Part shown: piece after piece, positions 43,167 to 50,220 of the stretch
Layout of the letters: each line of letters begins with the position of its first letter
Numbering within the stretch: the first letter of the stretch is position 1
Source of the DNA: Terrimonas_A sp051954695
Lineage (GTDB): Bacteria > Bacteroidota > Bacteroidia > Chitinophagales > Chitinophagaceae
Direction: 5' to 3'
Length of the DNA stretch: 64,000 nucleotides
Assembly (NCBI GenBank): GCA_051954695.1
Contig: JBQCHL010000024.1
Location: forward strand, 124,001-188,000
The notes under the pieces: model-generated
Database searches by the model: none
What the model was told of the DNA's origin: nothing
What the model saw: the letters and a program-made list of their open reading frames with translations, nothing else
Program-made: the position numbers and the translations under genes

Positions 43167-43709
43167 ATGAAAAAGCTATTATTAGCGGCTGCGCTTTTTA
43201 TTATCTCATTTGCCTGTTATTCGCAGAAGGGGAAAAACCAAGTAGGTGTAGGGGCAGATATTGGTATTCCCACAGGCGATTTAGGAACACTGGCCAACGT
43301 CGGGTTCGGTGGTTATGTGAAACTGCTTTATGGTGTCGGTAATGCAGGCCAACTGACTTTCACTTCCGGCTATAGTATTTTTAAAGTAAAAGATGAGTTC
43401 AGGGATGCAGCAGGAGTAGACAAACTGAATTACCGGATACTTCCCCTGTTGCTGGGATACCGCCACAATCTGAATGGATTTTATATAGAGCCGCAATTAG
43501 GTTATAGCGTTCACAGCGCAAAAGCTACTGTTGGTTCGGTTTCGGCTACTAATTCAGACGGAGCGTTTACCTGGGGAGGTGGAATTGGAACTGCTGTAAA
43601 AAGCGGATTCGATTTTGGCGTACGCTATTTAAGTGCTACCAAGGATGGTGATGCCGTTTCATGGGTGAGTATCCATGTAGGGTATAATTTTTCTTTAAAG
43701 AGAAAGTAG
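43167..43709 (+). CDS. Small outer membrane beta-barrel protein 3
   Basis: This 180-residue paralogue of the preceding barrel has a signal peptide (ending ACYSQK near 20) and the shared segments NQVGVGADIGIPTGDLG, FGGYVKLLYGVGNAGQLTFTSGY, GYRHNLNGFYIEPQLGYSV and SIHVGYNFSLKRK. The loops (about 75-85 and 125-140) differ from barrel 2, as expected for surface-exposed parts. A large palindrome follows the stop. Function unknown. Confidence 0.88.
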   Translation: MKKLLLAAALFIISFACYSQKGKNQVGVGADIGIPTGDLGTLANVGFGGYVKLLYGVGNAGQLTFTSGYSIFKVKDEFRDAAGVDKLNYRILPLLLGYRHNLNGFYIEPQLGYSVHSAKATVGSVSATNSDGAFTWGGGIGTAVKSGFDFGVRYLSATKDGDAVSWVSIHVGYNFSLKRK

Positions 43710-43726
43710 TCAATAGTTTTGCTGAC

Positions 43727-43758
43727 CATGGGCATTGAATGGCCATTCAATGCCCATG
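43727..43758. terminator. Perfect 32-bp palindrome after barrel 3
   Basis: CATGGGCATTGAAT, GGCC, then the exact complement: the whole stretch is self-complementary with only a central GGCC that is itself palindromic. It lies 17 bases after the stop at 43709 and probably acts as a transcript end for barrel 3, though no long U-tract follows. Confidence 0.6.
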
Positions 43759-43826
43759 TATTTCCTGCAATTACCTGGTTGATGTATTCCCCCACAATTC
43801 TTTAATTTTACACCAAATTACCATTC

Positions 43827-44354
43827 TTGAAATCTATTCTCACCGAATCCCAACTGGCCATTACTATTAAAAGACTGGCGCATCAGATCCTTGAAAACAA
43901 CAGTGAACTGGCCAATACGGTATTGATCGGGTTGCAGCCCCGTGGCATTTATTTATCAGACCAGGTGGTGGAAGCGATCCGTAAAGAATTTCCCGGCACC
44001 AATGTACAATATGGTAAGCTGGACATTACTTTTTACCGTGATGATATCCGGAAAGAATTGCATATCGCGAACCAGACCGATATACCTTTTTCTATTGAAG
44101 GAAAAAGAGTGGTGCTGATCGACGATGTATTATATACCGGCCGCACTATCCGCGCAGCGTTGGATGCCCTGCTGGATTTTGGAAGGCCTGAAAAAGTTGA
44201 GCTTTGTGTGCTGATCGACCGCCGCTTCAGCCGCCAATTCCCCATCCAGCCCGATTATGTAGGAAAAGCAATTGACTCCATCGTGTCTCAACGGGTAAAA
44301 GTGTACTGGAAGAAAAAAGACGACAGGGAAGAAGTGGCGTTGCTGGATTACTAA
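43827..44354 (+). CDS. pyrR: Bifunctional pyr regulator / uracil phosphoribosyltransferase
   Basis: PyrR is a type I phosphoribosyltransferase that in Gram-positives binds pyr mRNA to cause attenuation and also makes UMP from uracil. The 175-residue product has the PRPP loop VVLIDDVLYTGRTIRAAL near 93-110 and ends VALLDY. The start is TTG at 43827 (MKSILTESQL); an in-frame stop lies 24 bases upstream, so no ATG is possible. A weak -7 box TAATTTTA lies at 43803-43810, leaving a leader of about 15 bases, too short for an attenuator. pyrB follows 23 bases later. Confidence 0.93.
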   Translation: MKSILTESQLAITIKRLAHQILENNSELANTVLIGLQPRGIYLSDQVVEAIRKEFPGTNVQYGKLDITFYRDDIRKELHIANQTDIPFSIEGKRVVLIDDVLYTGRTIRAALDALLDFGRPEKVELCVLIDRRFSRQFPIQPDYVGKAIDSIVSQRVKVYWKKKDDREEVALLDY

Positions 44355-44362
44355 GAAAGCCC

Positions 44363-44370
44363 TAATTTCG
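44363..44370 (+). promoter_or_regulatory. -7-like box TAATTTCG before pyrB
   Basis: TAATTTCG differs by one base from TAnnTTTG and ends 7 bases before the pyrB ATG at 44378. It lies in the 23-base pyrR-pyrB gap, so pyrB could have a second, near-leaderless transcript. Confidence 0.35.
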
Positions 44371-44377
44371 CTTTTTA

Positions 44378-45304
44378 ATGCAACTATCTACACGACACCT
44401 GCTGGGCATTAAAGACCTTTCGGCCAACGATATTTCCCTTATTTTACAAACGGCAGAGCAATTCAAGGAAGTACTGCAACGCCCTGTTAAGAAAGTGCCG
44501 CCTCTCCGCGATGTAGTGGTAGTGAATCTTTTCTTTGAGAATTCCACCCGCACACGGATATCTTTTGAACTGGCGGAAAAGCGCCTTTCGGCCGATACGG
44601 TGAATTTTACAGCCTCTTCCTCTTCCGTAGCAAAAGGAGAAACCCTGCTTGATACGGTCAATAATATCCTTTCTATGAAAGTGGATATGGTAGTGATGCG
44701 GCACAGTGCCAGCGGAGCGCCCCATTTCCTTGCACAGCATATTCCTGCTGCGATCATCAATGCCGGCGATGGTATCAATGAGCACCCCACACAGGGCCTG
44801 CTTGATGCTTTCTCCATAATAGAAAAGACCGGTGGACTGGAAGGAAAAAAAGTAGCGATCATTGGTGATATCATGCACAGCCGTGTAGCGCAAAGCAATA
44901 TTTACCTGTTGAAAAAAATGGGTGCTGAAGTGGCTGTTTGCGGCCCGCCCACATTGATCCCAAAATATATCCGCGAAGCGCTTGGTGTGGAAGTGAGCTA
45001 TAATCTCCGTGAAACCCTGGAATGGTGTGATGTGGCGAACGTATTGCGCATTCAACTGGAACGGCAGAACCAGGTACTTTTCTCTTCACTGCGGGAATAC
45101 AACCTTGCTTATGGCATCAGCCGTAAAATGCTCGACAGCCTGCATAAAGAAATTGTGATCATGCACCCCGGACCGATCAACAGGGGTGTGGAACTTGACA
45201 GTGATGTGGCAGACAGTAAGCAGTCCATTATATTGCAACAAGTAGAAAATGGAGTGGCAGTAAGAATGGCAGTACTTTACTTGTTATCCGACCGGCGCAA
45301 TTAA
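44378..45304 (+). CDS. pyrB: Aspartate carbamoyltransferase, catalytic subunit
   Basis: PyrB joins carbamoyl phosphate and aspartate, the committed step of pyrimidine synthesis. The 308-residue protein shows the carbamoyl-phosphate motif FFENSTRTRISFE near 53-65, VMRHSASGAPHFL, the HPTQGLLD segment near 131 and VMHPGPINRGVE near 262. No pyrI regulatory gene is adjacent. It follows pyrR, which suggests UMP-linked control, and is followed by coaD after 26 bases. Confidence 0.96.
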   Translation: MQLSTRHLLGIKDLSANDISLILQTAEQFKEVLQRPVKKVPPLRDVVVVNLFFENSTRTRISFELAEKRLSADTVNFTASSSSVAKGETLLDTVNNILSMKVDMVVMRHSASGAPHFLAQHIPAAIINAGDGINEHPTQGLLDAFSIIEKTGGLEGKKVAIIGDIMHSRVAQSNIYLLKKMGAEVAVCGPPTLIPKYIREALGVEVSYNLRETLEWCDVANVLRIQLERQNQVLFSSLREYNLAYGISRKMLDSLHKEIVIMHPGPINRGVELDSDVADSKQSIILQQVENGVAVRMAVLYLLSDRRN

Positions 45305-45330
45305 TAATTAAACGCATTCAATCTTACAGC

Positions 45331-45801
45331 ATGAGCCGTATTTGCTTGTTTCCCGGCACTTTTGATCCCATCACGCTTGGGCATGTAGATATTATCAATC
45401 GCGCCCTTCCTTTATTTGATAAGATCATTGTAGGCGTTGGTCTCAATGCAGCCAAAGTGCCTATGTTCTCTGCTGAGCAACGTGTGCAATGGATCAATGA
45501 GATTTATGAGCATGAAGACAAAGTAGAAGGTGGCGTATATGAAGGATTGACGATCAATTATTGTAAAACGATCGGTGCCCAATTCATTCTTCGTGGTATC
45601 CGCTATGTAAGCGATTTTGAATATGAAAAGACGATCGCTGATGCCAACCGTACACTTGACAACACTATCGAAACGATCTTTCTTACCGGAGAGCCCAAAT
45701 ACACATCAGTGGCATCTACCATTGTACGGGATATTATCCGTAATGGAGGCGATGCACGGCTCTTCCTCCCAGATGAAGTTTACAGAACACTAAAGAAGTA
45801 A
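45331..45801 (+). CDS. coaD: Phosphopantetheine adenylyltransferase
   Basis: CoaD transfers AMP to 4'-phosphopantetheine, the next-to-last step in coenzyme A synthesis. The 156-residue nucleotidyltransferase has the HxGH-type motif CLFPGTFDPITLGHVDII at the N-terminus, FILRGIRYVSDFEYE near 89-103 and YTSVASTIVRDI near 130. The length is standard. It stands 4 bases before a hotdog thioesterase, with which it probably shares a transcript; both act on CoA-linked metabolism. Confidence 0.96.
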   Translation: MSRICLFPGTFDPITLGHVDIINRALPLFDKIIVGVGLNAAKVPMFSAEQRVQWINEIYEHEDKVEGGVYEGLTINYCKTIGAQFILRGIRYVSDFEYEKTIADANRTLDNTIETIFLTGEPKYTSVASTIVRDIIRNGGDARLFLPDEVYRTLKK

Positions 45802-45805
45802 TAAT

Positions 45806-46264
45806 ATGGCAGTTCCTATCTGGTTTGAAAAAGATCTCCACATCGAAAAGCTGGCAACTTTTGGTCCGGGAACTATTGCTGAACATCTTGGTATTGAGTG
45901 GGTGGAACTGGGAATGGATTTCCTGAAGGCCCGCATGCCTGTTGATCACCGCACCAAACAACCTTACGGGCTGCTGCATGGAGGTGCTTCCTGTGTACTG
46001 GCCGAAACGATCGGCAGCGTGGCTTCAGCCCTGGTAGTTGACCATCAGAAACTGGTTTGTGTAGGCCTTGAGATCAATGCCAATCATATACGTAGCGCCA
46101 CTGAAGGCTATGTAACAGGTGTGGGAACCCCGCTTCACCTGGGATTGAATACGCATGTATGGGATATCCGCATTTATGACGAGTTGGGAAAAATGATCTG
46201 TGTAAGCCGTCTTACCGTAGCAATAATTCCCAAGAAAGAATCATTTCGCCAGCCAAGCCTTTAA
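45806..46264 (+). CDS. Hotdog-fold PaaI/MenI-type thioesterase
   Basis: This 152-residue acyl-CoA thioesterase has the PaaI-family motif YGLLHGGASCVLAETIGSVAS near 52-72, with the His and the helix Glu that act in catalysis, and CVGLEINANHIRSA after it. Relatives hydrolyse aryl-CoA, for example 1,4-dihydroxy-2-naphthoyl-CoA in menaquinone synthesis. Since Bacteroidota use menaquinone, that role is possible but unproved. Its last 24 bases overlap the end of the convergent NUDIX gene. Confidence 0.9.
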   Translation: MAVPIWFEKDLHIEKLATFGPGTIAEHLGIEWVELGMDFLKARMPVDHRTKQPYGLLHGGASCVLAETIGSVASALVVDHQKLVCVGLEINANHIRSATEGYVTGVGTPLHLGLNTHVWDIRIYDELGKMICVSRLTVAIIPKKESFRQPSL

Positions 46265-46864
46265 TACATCTACAATAGAAGGATAAGCAAGGGGGAGATA
46301 AGGGGGGAGTGAAGCGTCATCGACCCATTTTACCTGTTCTATATCTTCTTCTGTTTGCGGCACCAGCGTTTGATGGCTGTCTGTTTTCATCGTGTACCAG
46401 TGCGATTCTTTCAATATAAAGGTGGTACCCTGGTGATAGGTATGATAGGTGATCAATAAAGAAGCAACCAGCTTTACTTTCAGTCCTGTTTCTTCCAGCA
46501 CTTCCCGCACAGCACATTGCTCCAGGGTTTCGCCATCATCGAGCTTTCCTTTTGGCAGGTCCCATTTTCCTCTTCTGAAGATCAGCAGGGTCTCTTCTTT
46601 TTCATTCCTGATCAATCCGCCTGCAGCCTGTATCAGGGTGAATTTTTTAAAGAAAGCTTTTTTCAGTTCGTTCAGGTCCGGATGCCGGAACACACCTGCG
46701 TGCACTTTTTGCTGTTGCATTTCATGGATCATCGATTTGATGGTATGGATATTCAGCTCATCAATGAACACCGCATCATCATGATGCAGATAAGGCTCTA
46801 TTACCGGATCAATGGCGTCGCAAAGGAAAAGAGGCTTATCGTTGAAATAGATTTTCAGGTGCAT
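46241..46864 (-). CDS. NUDIX hydrolase
   Basis: This 207-residue protein holds a NUDIX domain in its second half. The box GKWDLPKGKLDDGETLEQ is followed by AVREVLEETG near residues 105-132, with the metal-binding EExxE pattern. The first 90 residues are an extra N-terminal region containing an amphipathic helix. NUDIX enzymes cleave nucleoside diphosphates linked to another group; the substrate is unknown. The frame is open to 46936 but ATG at 46864 is better, leaving 29 bases to the divergent pyrE. Its 3' end overlaps the thioesterase gene tail-to-tail. Confidence 0.9.
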   Translation of the reverse strand: MHLKIYFNDKPLFLCDAIDPVIEPYLHHDDAVFIDELNIHTIKSMIHEMQQQKVHAGVFRHPDLNELKKAFFKKFTLIQAAGGLIRNEKEETLLIFRRGKWDLPKGKLDDGETLEQCAVREVLEETGLKVKLVASLLITYHTYHQGTTFILKESHWYTMKTDSHQTLVPQTEEDIEQVKWVDDASLPPYLPLAYPSIVDVLKAWLAK

Positions 46865-46881
46865 GAAGTAAAGATACGGCC

Positions 46882-46889
46882 TATCTTCG
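46882..46889 (+). promoter_or_regulatory. -7-like box TATCTTCG before pyrE
   Basis: TATCTTCG differs from the TAnnTTTG consensus by one base and ends only 4 bases before the ATG at 46894. This implies leaderless transcription of pyrE. Confidence 0.4.
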
Positions 46890-46893
46890 CGCC

Positions 46894-47529
46894 ATGACAA
46901 ATGAAAAAACTGTTGCAGAAAAGTTGCTGCAGGCAAATGCAGTGAAGCTGAGCGTTCAGCAACCCTATACCTGGGCCAGCGGATGGAAAAGCCCTATCTA
47001 TTGCGATAACCGGAAAGTGTTGTCTTTTCCCTTTATCCGCGATTTTATCAAGTCGGAAATGTGCAATGTGGTCTTTGAAAAATTCCCTGATGCTGAACTG
47101 CTCGCAGGGGTGGCTACAGCAGGAATAGCCTGGGGAGCAATGGCTGCTGATCAGTTGAAGCTGCCTTATATATATGTACGGCCAAAGCCCAAGGAACATG
47201 GTCTCGGCAACCAGATAGAAGGGTTTTATGAGAAAGGACAGAAGACGGTGGTGATCGAAGACCTGGTCTCAACCGGCAAAAGCAGCCTGCAGGTAGTGGA
47301 TGTGCTCAAAGAAGCCGGCCTTGATGTGATCGGAATGGTGTCCATTTTTACTTATGGGTTCCCTGTAGCTGCACAGGCTTTTGAAAAATATGGATTGGCT
47401 TACCAGGCACTTACCAATTACCCTTCCCTGATCGAACTGGCCCTTGAAAAGGGGATGATACAGCCTTCGGAGCAGGAAATATTGTTAAAGTGGAGGGATG
47501 ATCCGGCCAATTGGAAAGGCGTTTTGTAA
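46894..47529 (+). CDS. pyrE: Orotate phosphoribosyltransferase
   Basis: PyrE joins orotate and PRPP to give OMP in pyrimidine synthesis. The 211-residue protein has the PRPP-binding loop VVIEDLVSTGKSSLQVV near 117-133 and the segments YIYVRPKPKEHGLGNQIEG typical of bacterial PyrE. It is near pyrR-pyrB but separated by coaD, a thioesterase and a divergent NUDIX gene. A -7-like box next to the ATG suggests a separate transcript. Confidence 0.95.
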   Translation: MTNEKTVAEKLLQANAVKLSVQQPYTWASGWKSPIYCDNRKVLSFPFIRDFIKSEMCNVVFEKFPDAELLAGVATAGIAWGAMAADQLKLPYIYVRPKPKEHGLGNQIEGFYEKGQKTVVIEDLVSTGKSSLQVVDVLKEAGLDVIGMVSIFTYGFPVAAQAFEKYGLAYQALTNYPSLIELALEKGMIQPSEQEILLKWRDDPANWKGVL

Positions 47530-47551
47530 CTTGTAAGCTCAAATTACCCTT

Positions 47552-47932
47552 ATGAAGAAATTCATGATCACCAGTCTTGCTATGACTGTTTTTACCCTTG
47601 CTTCTTTTGCCCAGGTAAAGCCCGTTCAAACGGCAAAGATCAAAACCCCGAATATCCTTTGCGAAGATTGTAAAAAGCGGGTGACCACTTATCTGGACCG
47701 GTATGATGGCATCCAGTCTGTGGCGATCAATACCCGGAAAGGAGAAACAACGGTAAAATATGTGACCGACCGGATCAATATTGAAGAGATCAAAACAGCG
47801 ATCGCCAATGCCGGTTTTGATGCAGACGATGTGCCGGCGAATGAAGAAGCATATAAGCGTTTGCCCAAAACCTGCAAGAAATTTGAAGACGGAGGCGGGC
47901 ATCCAAAGCCCAAAGAGCCTTCGGGTAACTGA
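47552..47932 (+). CDS. Exported heavy-metal-associated (HMA) domain protein
   Basis: This 126-residue protein has a signal peptide (about 1-20, ending SFAQV) and one HMA domain (about 28-95). Its metal-binding loop is LCEDCKKRV, a CxxC like that of MerP, although the usual preceding Met-x is replaced by Ile-Leu. The tail is Pro/Lys/Gly-rich. Such proteins bind Cu or Hg in the periplasm. No P-type ATPase or regulator is adjacent, so the metal is unknown. A bidirectional terminator follows. Confidence 0.85.
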   Translation: MKKFMITSLAMTVFTLASFAQVKPVQTAKIKTPNILCEDCKKRVTTYLDRYDGIQSVAINTRKGETTVKYVTDRINIEEIKTAIANAGFDADDVPANEEAYKRLPKTCKKFEDGGGHPKPKEPSGN

Positions 47933-47971
47933 CGAAAAAAGCCGCCCGGGAGCGGCAAGTAAATATGTTTG

Positions 47972-48005
47972 AACCACCTGTTTTACTGCAGGTGGTTTTC
48001 TTTTT
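47972..48005. terminator. Bidirectional terminator, HMA gene / LEA lipoprotein gene
   Basis: AACCACCTG and CAGGTGGTT pair around an 8-base loop with T-rich sequence after the right arm (TTTTCTTTTTT). It lies between the convergent genes ending at 47932 and 48009. A smaller GCCGC/GCGGC hairpin precedes it at 47941-47956. Confidence 0.75.
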
Positions 48006-48008
48006 TGG

Positions 48009-48464
48009 TTATTGAAAGAGCTCTGCGATATCCTGCCTGCCCTCATATTTCACCGGGAATTTTCTATAAAATCCGCCCTTGCCAGCTTTTGCTTCCCCCT
48101 CGATCCGGATCATCACTTCCTTTTTGAATAGCGCTGCGAAGGAATTTTTCAGCAGTTTTTTCATGTCGACCGCCAGCTTCACCGGTATAAGAAAGGAGTC
48201 TTTTGCGGGAATATGGACCATGGAATCGACCGTAAAATGGCCAAGATAGGTGTTGTCCATCCAGGCATTTCCACTTGCATTTTTCAGTTTTCCACCGGAT
48301 GAATTCGGGTTGAAATATTTCAGGTTGAGGGTCAGCAGGGAATTATCGAGACCTATTTCTCCTACAGATACATTCTCTATTCCATTAAAAACGGGGTCTT
48401 TTAAAGAGCGGCAGGAAGCCAGGAAAATGATAATAGCCAGGGATGCGACAAGGTATTTTGACAT
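48009..48464 (-). CDS. LEA type 2 / WHy-domain lipoprotein
   Basis: This 151-residue protein has a lipobox (IFLASC, Cys near 18) and one LEA14-like immunoglobulin-type domain (IENVSVGEIGLDNSLLTLNLKYFNPN near 31-56). Such WHy domains are found in bacterial envelope proteins and plant desiccation proteins; the bacterial role is not settled. The frame extends to 48566, but ATG at 48464 gives the signal peptide. It has a -7-like box 5 bases before the ATG (48476-48470, TATTTTG) and probably a leaderless mRNA. Confidence 0.85.
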   Translation of the reverse strand: MSKYLVASLAIIIFLASCRSLKDPVFNGIENVSVGEIGLDNSLLTLNLKYFNPNSSGGKLKNASGNAWMDNTYLGHFTVDSMVHIPAKDSFLIPVKLAVDMKKLLKNSFAALFKKEVMIRIEGEAKAGKGGFYRKFPVKYEGRQDIAELFQ

Positions 48465-48847
48465 GGCTGCAAAATACGATCTCCGGAAAGATCTCCCAGA
48501 TACAAGGCTGTTAAATCTATCGGTTAACCTCAATGAACCGATTTTTTTGAACAAAGAAATACCCAATCAACTTCCTGCCAATCTGGCGATGGGAGTTCAA
48601 CCGATACCTTTTATCCGCCGATCCTTTTTTTCAATCTACAGGGATTTGTTTAGTAAGGCCACGCTAACCCTTTGGTAGAGTAGGAGAGCATTGACAACCG
48701 TTATCCCGGTCATCTAAAATTCTTATCGAGATGCAGTGAGGACAATGTTTCAGATTTTATAATGAATATTTAAACTTAAACTTTAAGCTAAATAATATAG
48801 ATATTTGAAAAGCAAAGGCAAGTATTTTTTGAGCTAAAATAAAAATC

Positions 48848-48872
48848 AAATATTTTATGTAATAAAATATTT
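48848..48872. repeat. AT-only inverted repeat in the AT-rich block
   Basis: AAATATTTTAT-GTA-ATAAAATATTT has perfect 11-bp arms around a 3-base spacer. In so AT-rich a block the chance expectation is not low. It could be a binding site for a nucleoid protein or simply compositional. Confidence 0.35.
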
Positions 48873-49125
48873 ATTATCATTTAATTATTATACTATATTT
48901 AAAATTTAAATTCTAATTTATATGCTGCTATGATAAGAAAAAATTACCTTTTTTTTGAAAAAAACAGATTATTAAAATAAAATTAGATATACGATTGATT
49001 TTAAGTTTATTAATTAAATTATTTAAATTTTTAAATAAGATATTTTATTAAGTGCTTCCAGTTTTTAATATATGATCCAATTCAGGATCGTAAAAACGTG
49101 ATTTTTTTTGATAGAAAAATCCAAA

Positions 49126-49281
49126 ATGAAGAAAATCGGGATGTGTATTTCACAAAGAATACCAGGCCCCAAAGAGGAGAATTGTGGAACCGTCAATCTT
49201 GCGATATCTCAGATGAGCCAGATGGAAAAGGAAATCGATGCAGTGATGCCTGTGTCAAAGTGTCGTAAAATTGAATACTAA
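49126..49281 (+). CDS. Possible small protein, 51 residues
   Basis: A 51-codon frame from ATG at 49126 to TAA at 49281 starts MKKIGMCISQRIPGPKEENC and continues with a Met/Glu/Lys-rich amphipathic segment (SQMSQMEKEIDAV). It is the only plausible short frame in the gene-poor region and follows the AT-rich block with A/T tracts that could promote it. There is no signal peptide, and I recognise no family. It may be a real small protein, a gene remnant or chance. Confidence 0.2.
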   Translation: MKKIGMCISQRIPGPKEENCGTVNLAISQMSQMEKEIDAVMPVSKCRKIEY

Positions 49282-50169
49282 ATAGCCTCAATCAAAAAAT
49301 CTGGGTAGTCGATACAAGGCGGTTTCTTGTGAGAATCGCGACTTATTTACTCTTCCTCACCAGTTCATAAAAACACTTTCGGGAACTGATAACTGTCCGG
49401 GGTAAGATCAAGAAACGGCGCCCCATTAACCAGGACAAGCAGTGCCCACCTGGTCAGAATCCCGCAGCAAAATTCTCCGATCACATGCCGGGTCTGCCGG
49501 CCGATAGTAGGTTAGCAAAAGAGAAGCAGGGGCATAATTTAGGATAGCACTTTAGAGCGCGCCACAATAACACGGTTGCAATACGGCCCGCCAGTTCAGT
49601 ACCTTCCAGATACTAATTTTCCCGGGCCCTGTCCCCTGTCCGGCGGAAAACTTGCCACCCTGAAAAGCTCCAGGCTGGTAAAATAATCGATCTTCATTCG
49701 GTCGTTCGCTTCATCCCCTTGATTTAAATCGGCAGCCGAAAGACTCTTCCAGAAGAATCAGGGTAGACCCTGCCGATCTTGTCCTGAATGGCCATCAATC
49801 AGGAATACGATTCCGCCGGTGCTGTCGGCCAGGAATCTTGATGGATAGGGAAGGCAACACGTTTACAAAATCGCGGGCTTCCTGTCTGCATAAAAATCAT
49901 GTCATTTATATTTCGAAGGCCGGGAAGGGAGAACGGTTTGTGACGGATTGTGTACCTGGATCCCGCGGCAACGATTCTTTAGGACGGTAAGCCGGCTGTA
50001 GCATTTTGGGTAAGGATAAAGGTCTGTCGGTCTTGCGCTGACGCTTACTGTAACAGCACTAAAGCTACTCTGTAAATACTTTCTGATTGCAAATATTGTA
50101 TGTTGTCAGCTCTTTTCATAGGGAAGAATGAAGAAGCAAGTAGGGGCTGCGGACGCGAACTTCCTAAAC

Positions 50170-50200
50170 AAAAAGAGCAGGCGTTCAAGCCTGCTCTTTC
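50170..50200 (-). terminator. Terminator of the M56/BlaI operon
   Basis: AAAGAGCAGGC and GCCTGCTCTTT pair around a 6-base loop (50172-50199). On the minus strand the stem is followed by TTTTTG. It lies 21 bases after the M56 stop and is a good rho-independent terminator. Confidence 0.88.
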
Positions 50201-50220
50201 ATATATCTTCCTGTTATAGC

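Larger units (their letters stand above)
48680..50160. other. Gene-poor region with possible decayed sequences
   Basis: About 1.5 kb carries no frame longer than 60 codons on either strand. The left third (about 48740-49080) is extremely AT-rich. The rest (49100-50130) has ordinary base composition but is broken by stops. On the minus strand around 49520-49870 protein-like stretches appear in shifting frames (for example FLADSTGGIVFLI, then QDKIGRVYPDSSG after a frame change), as if a gene has decayed. I cannot assign a family. No terminal inverted repeats, tRNA or integrase were seen. Confidence 0.55.
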
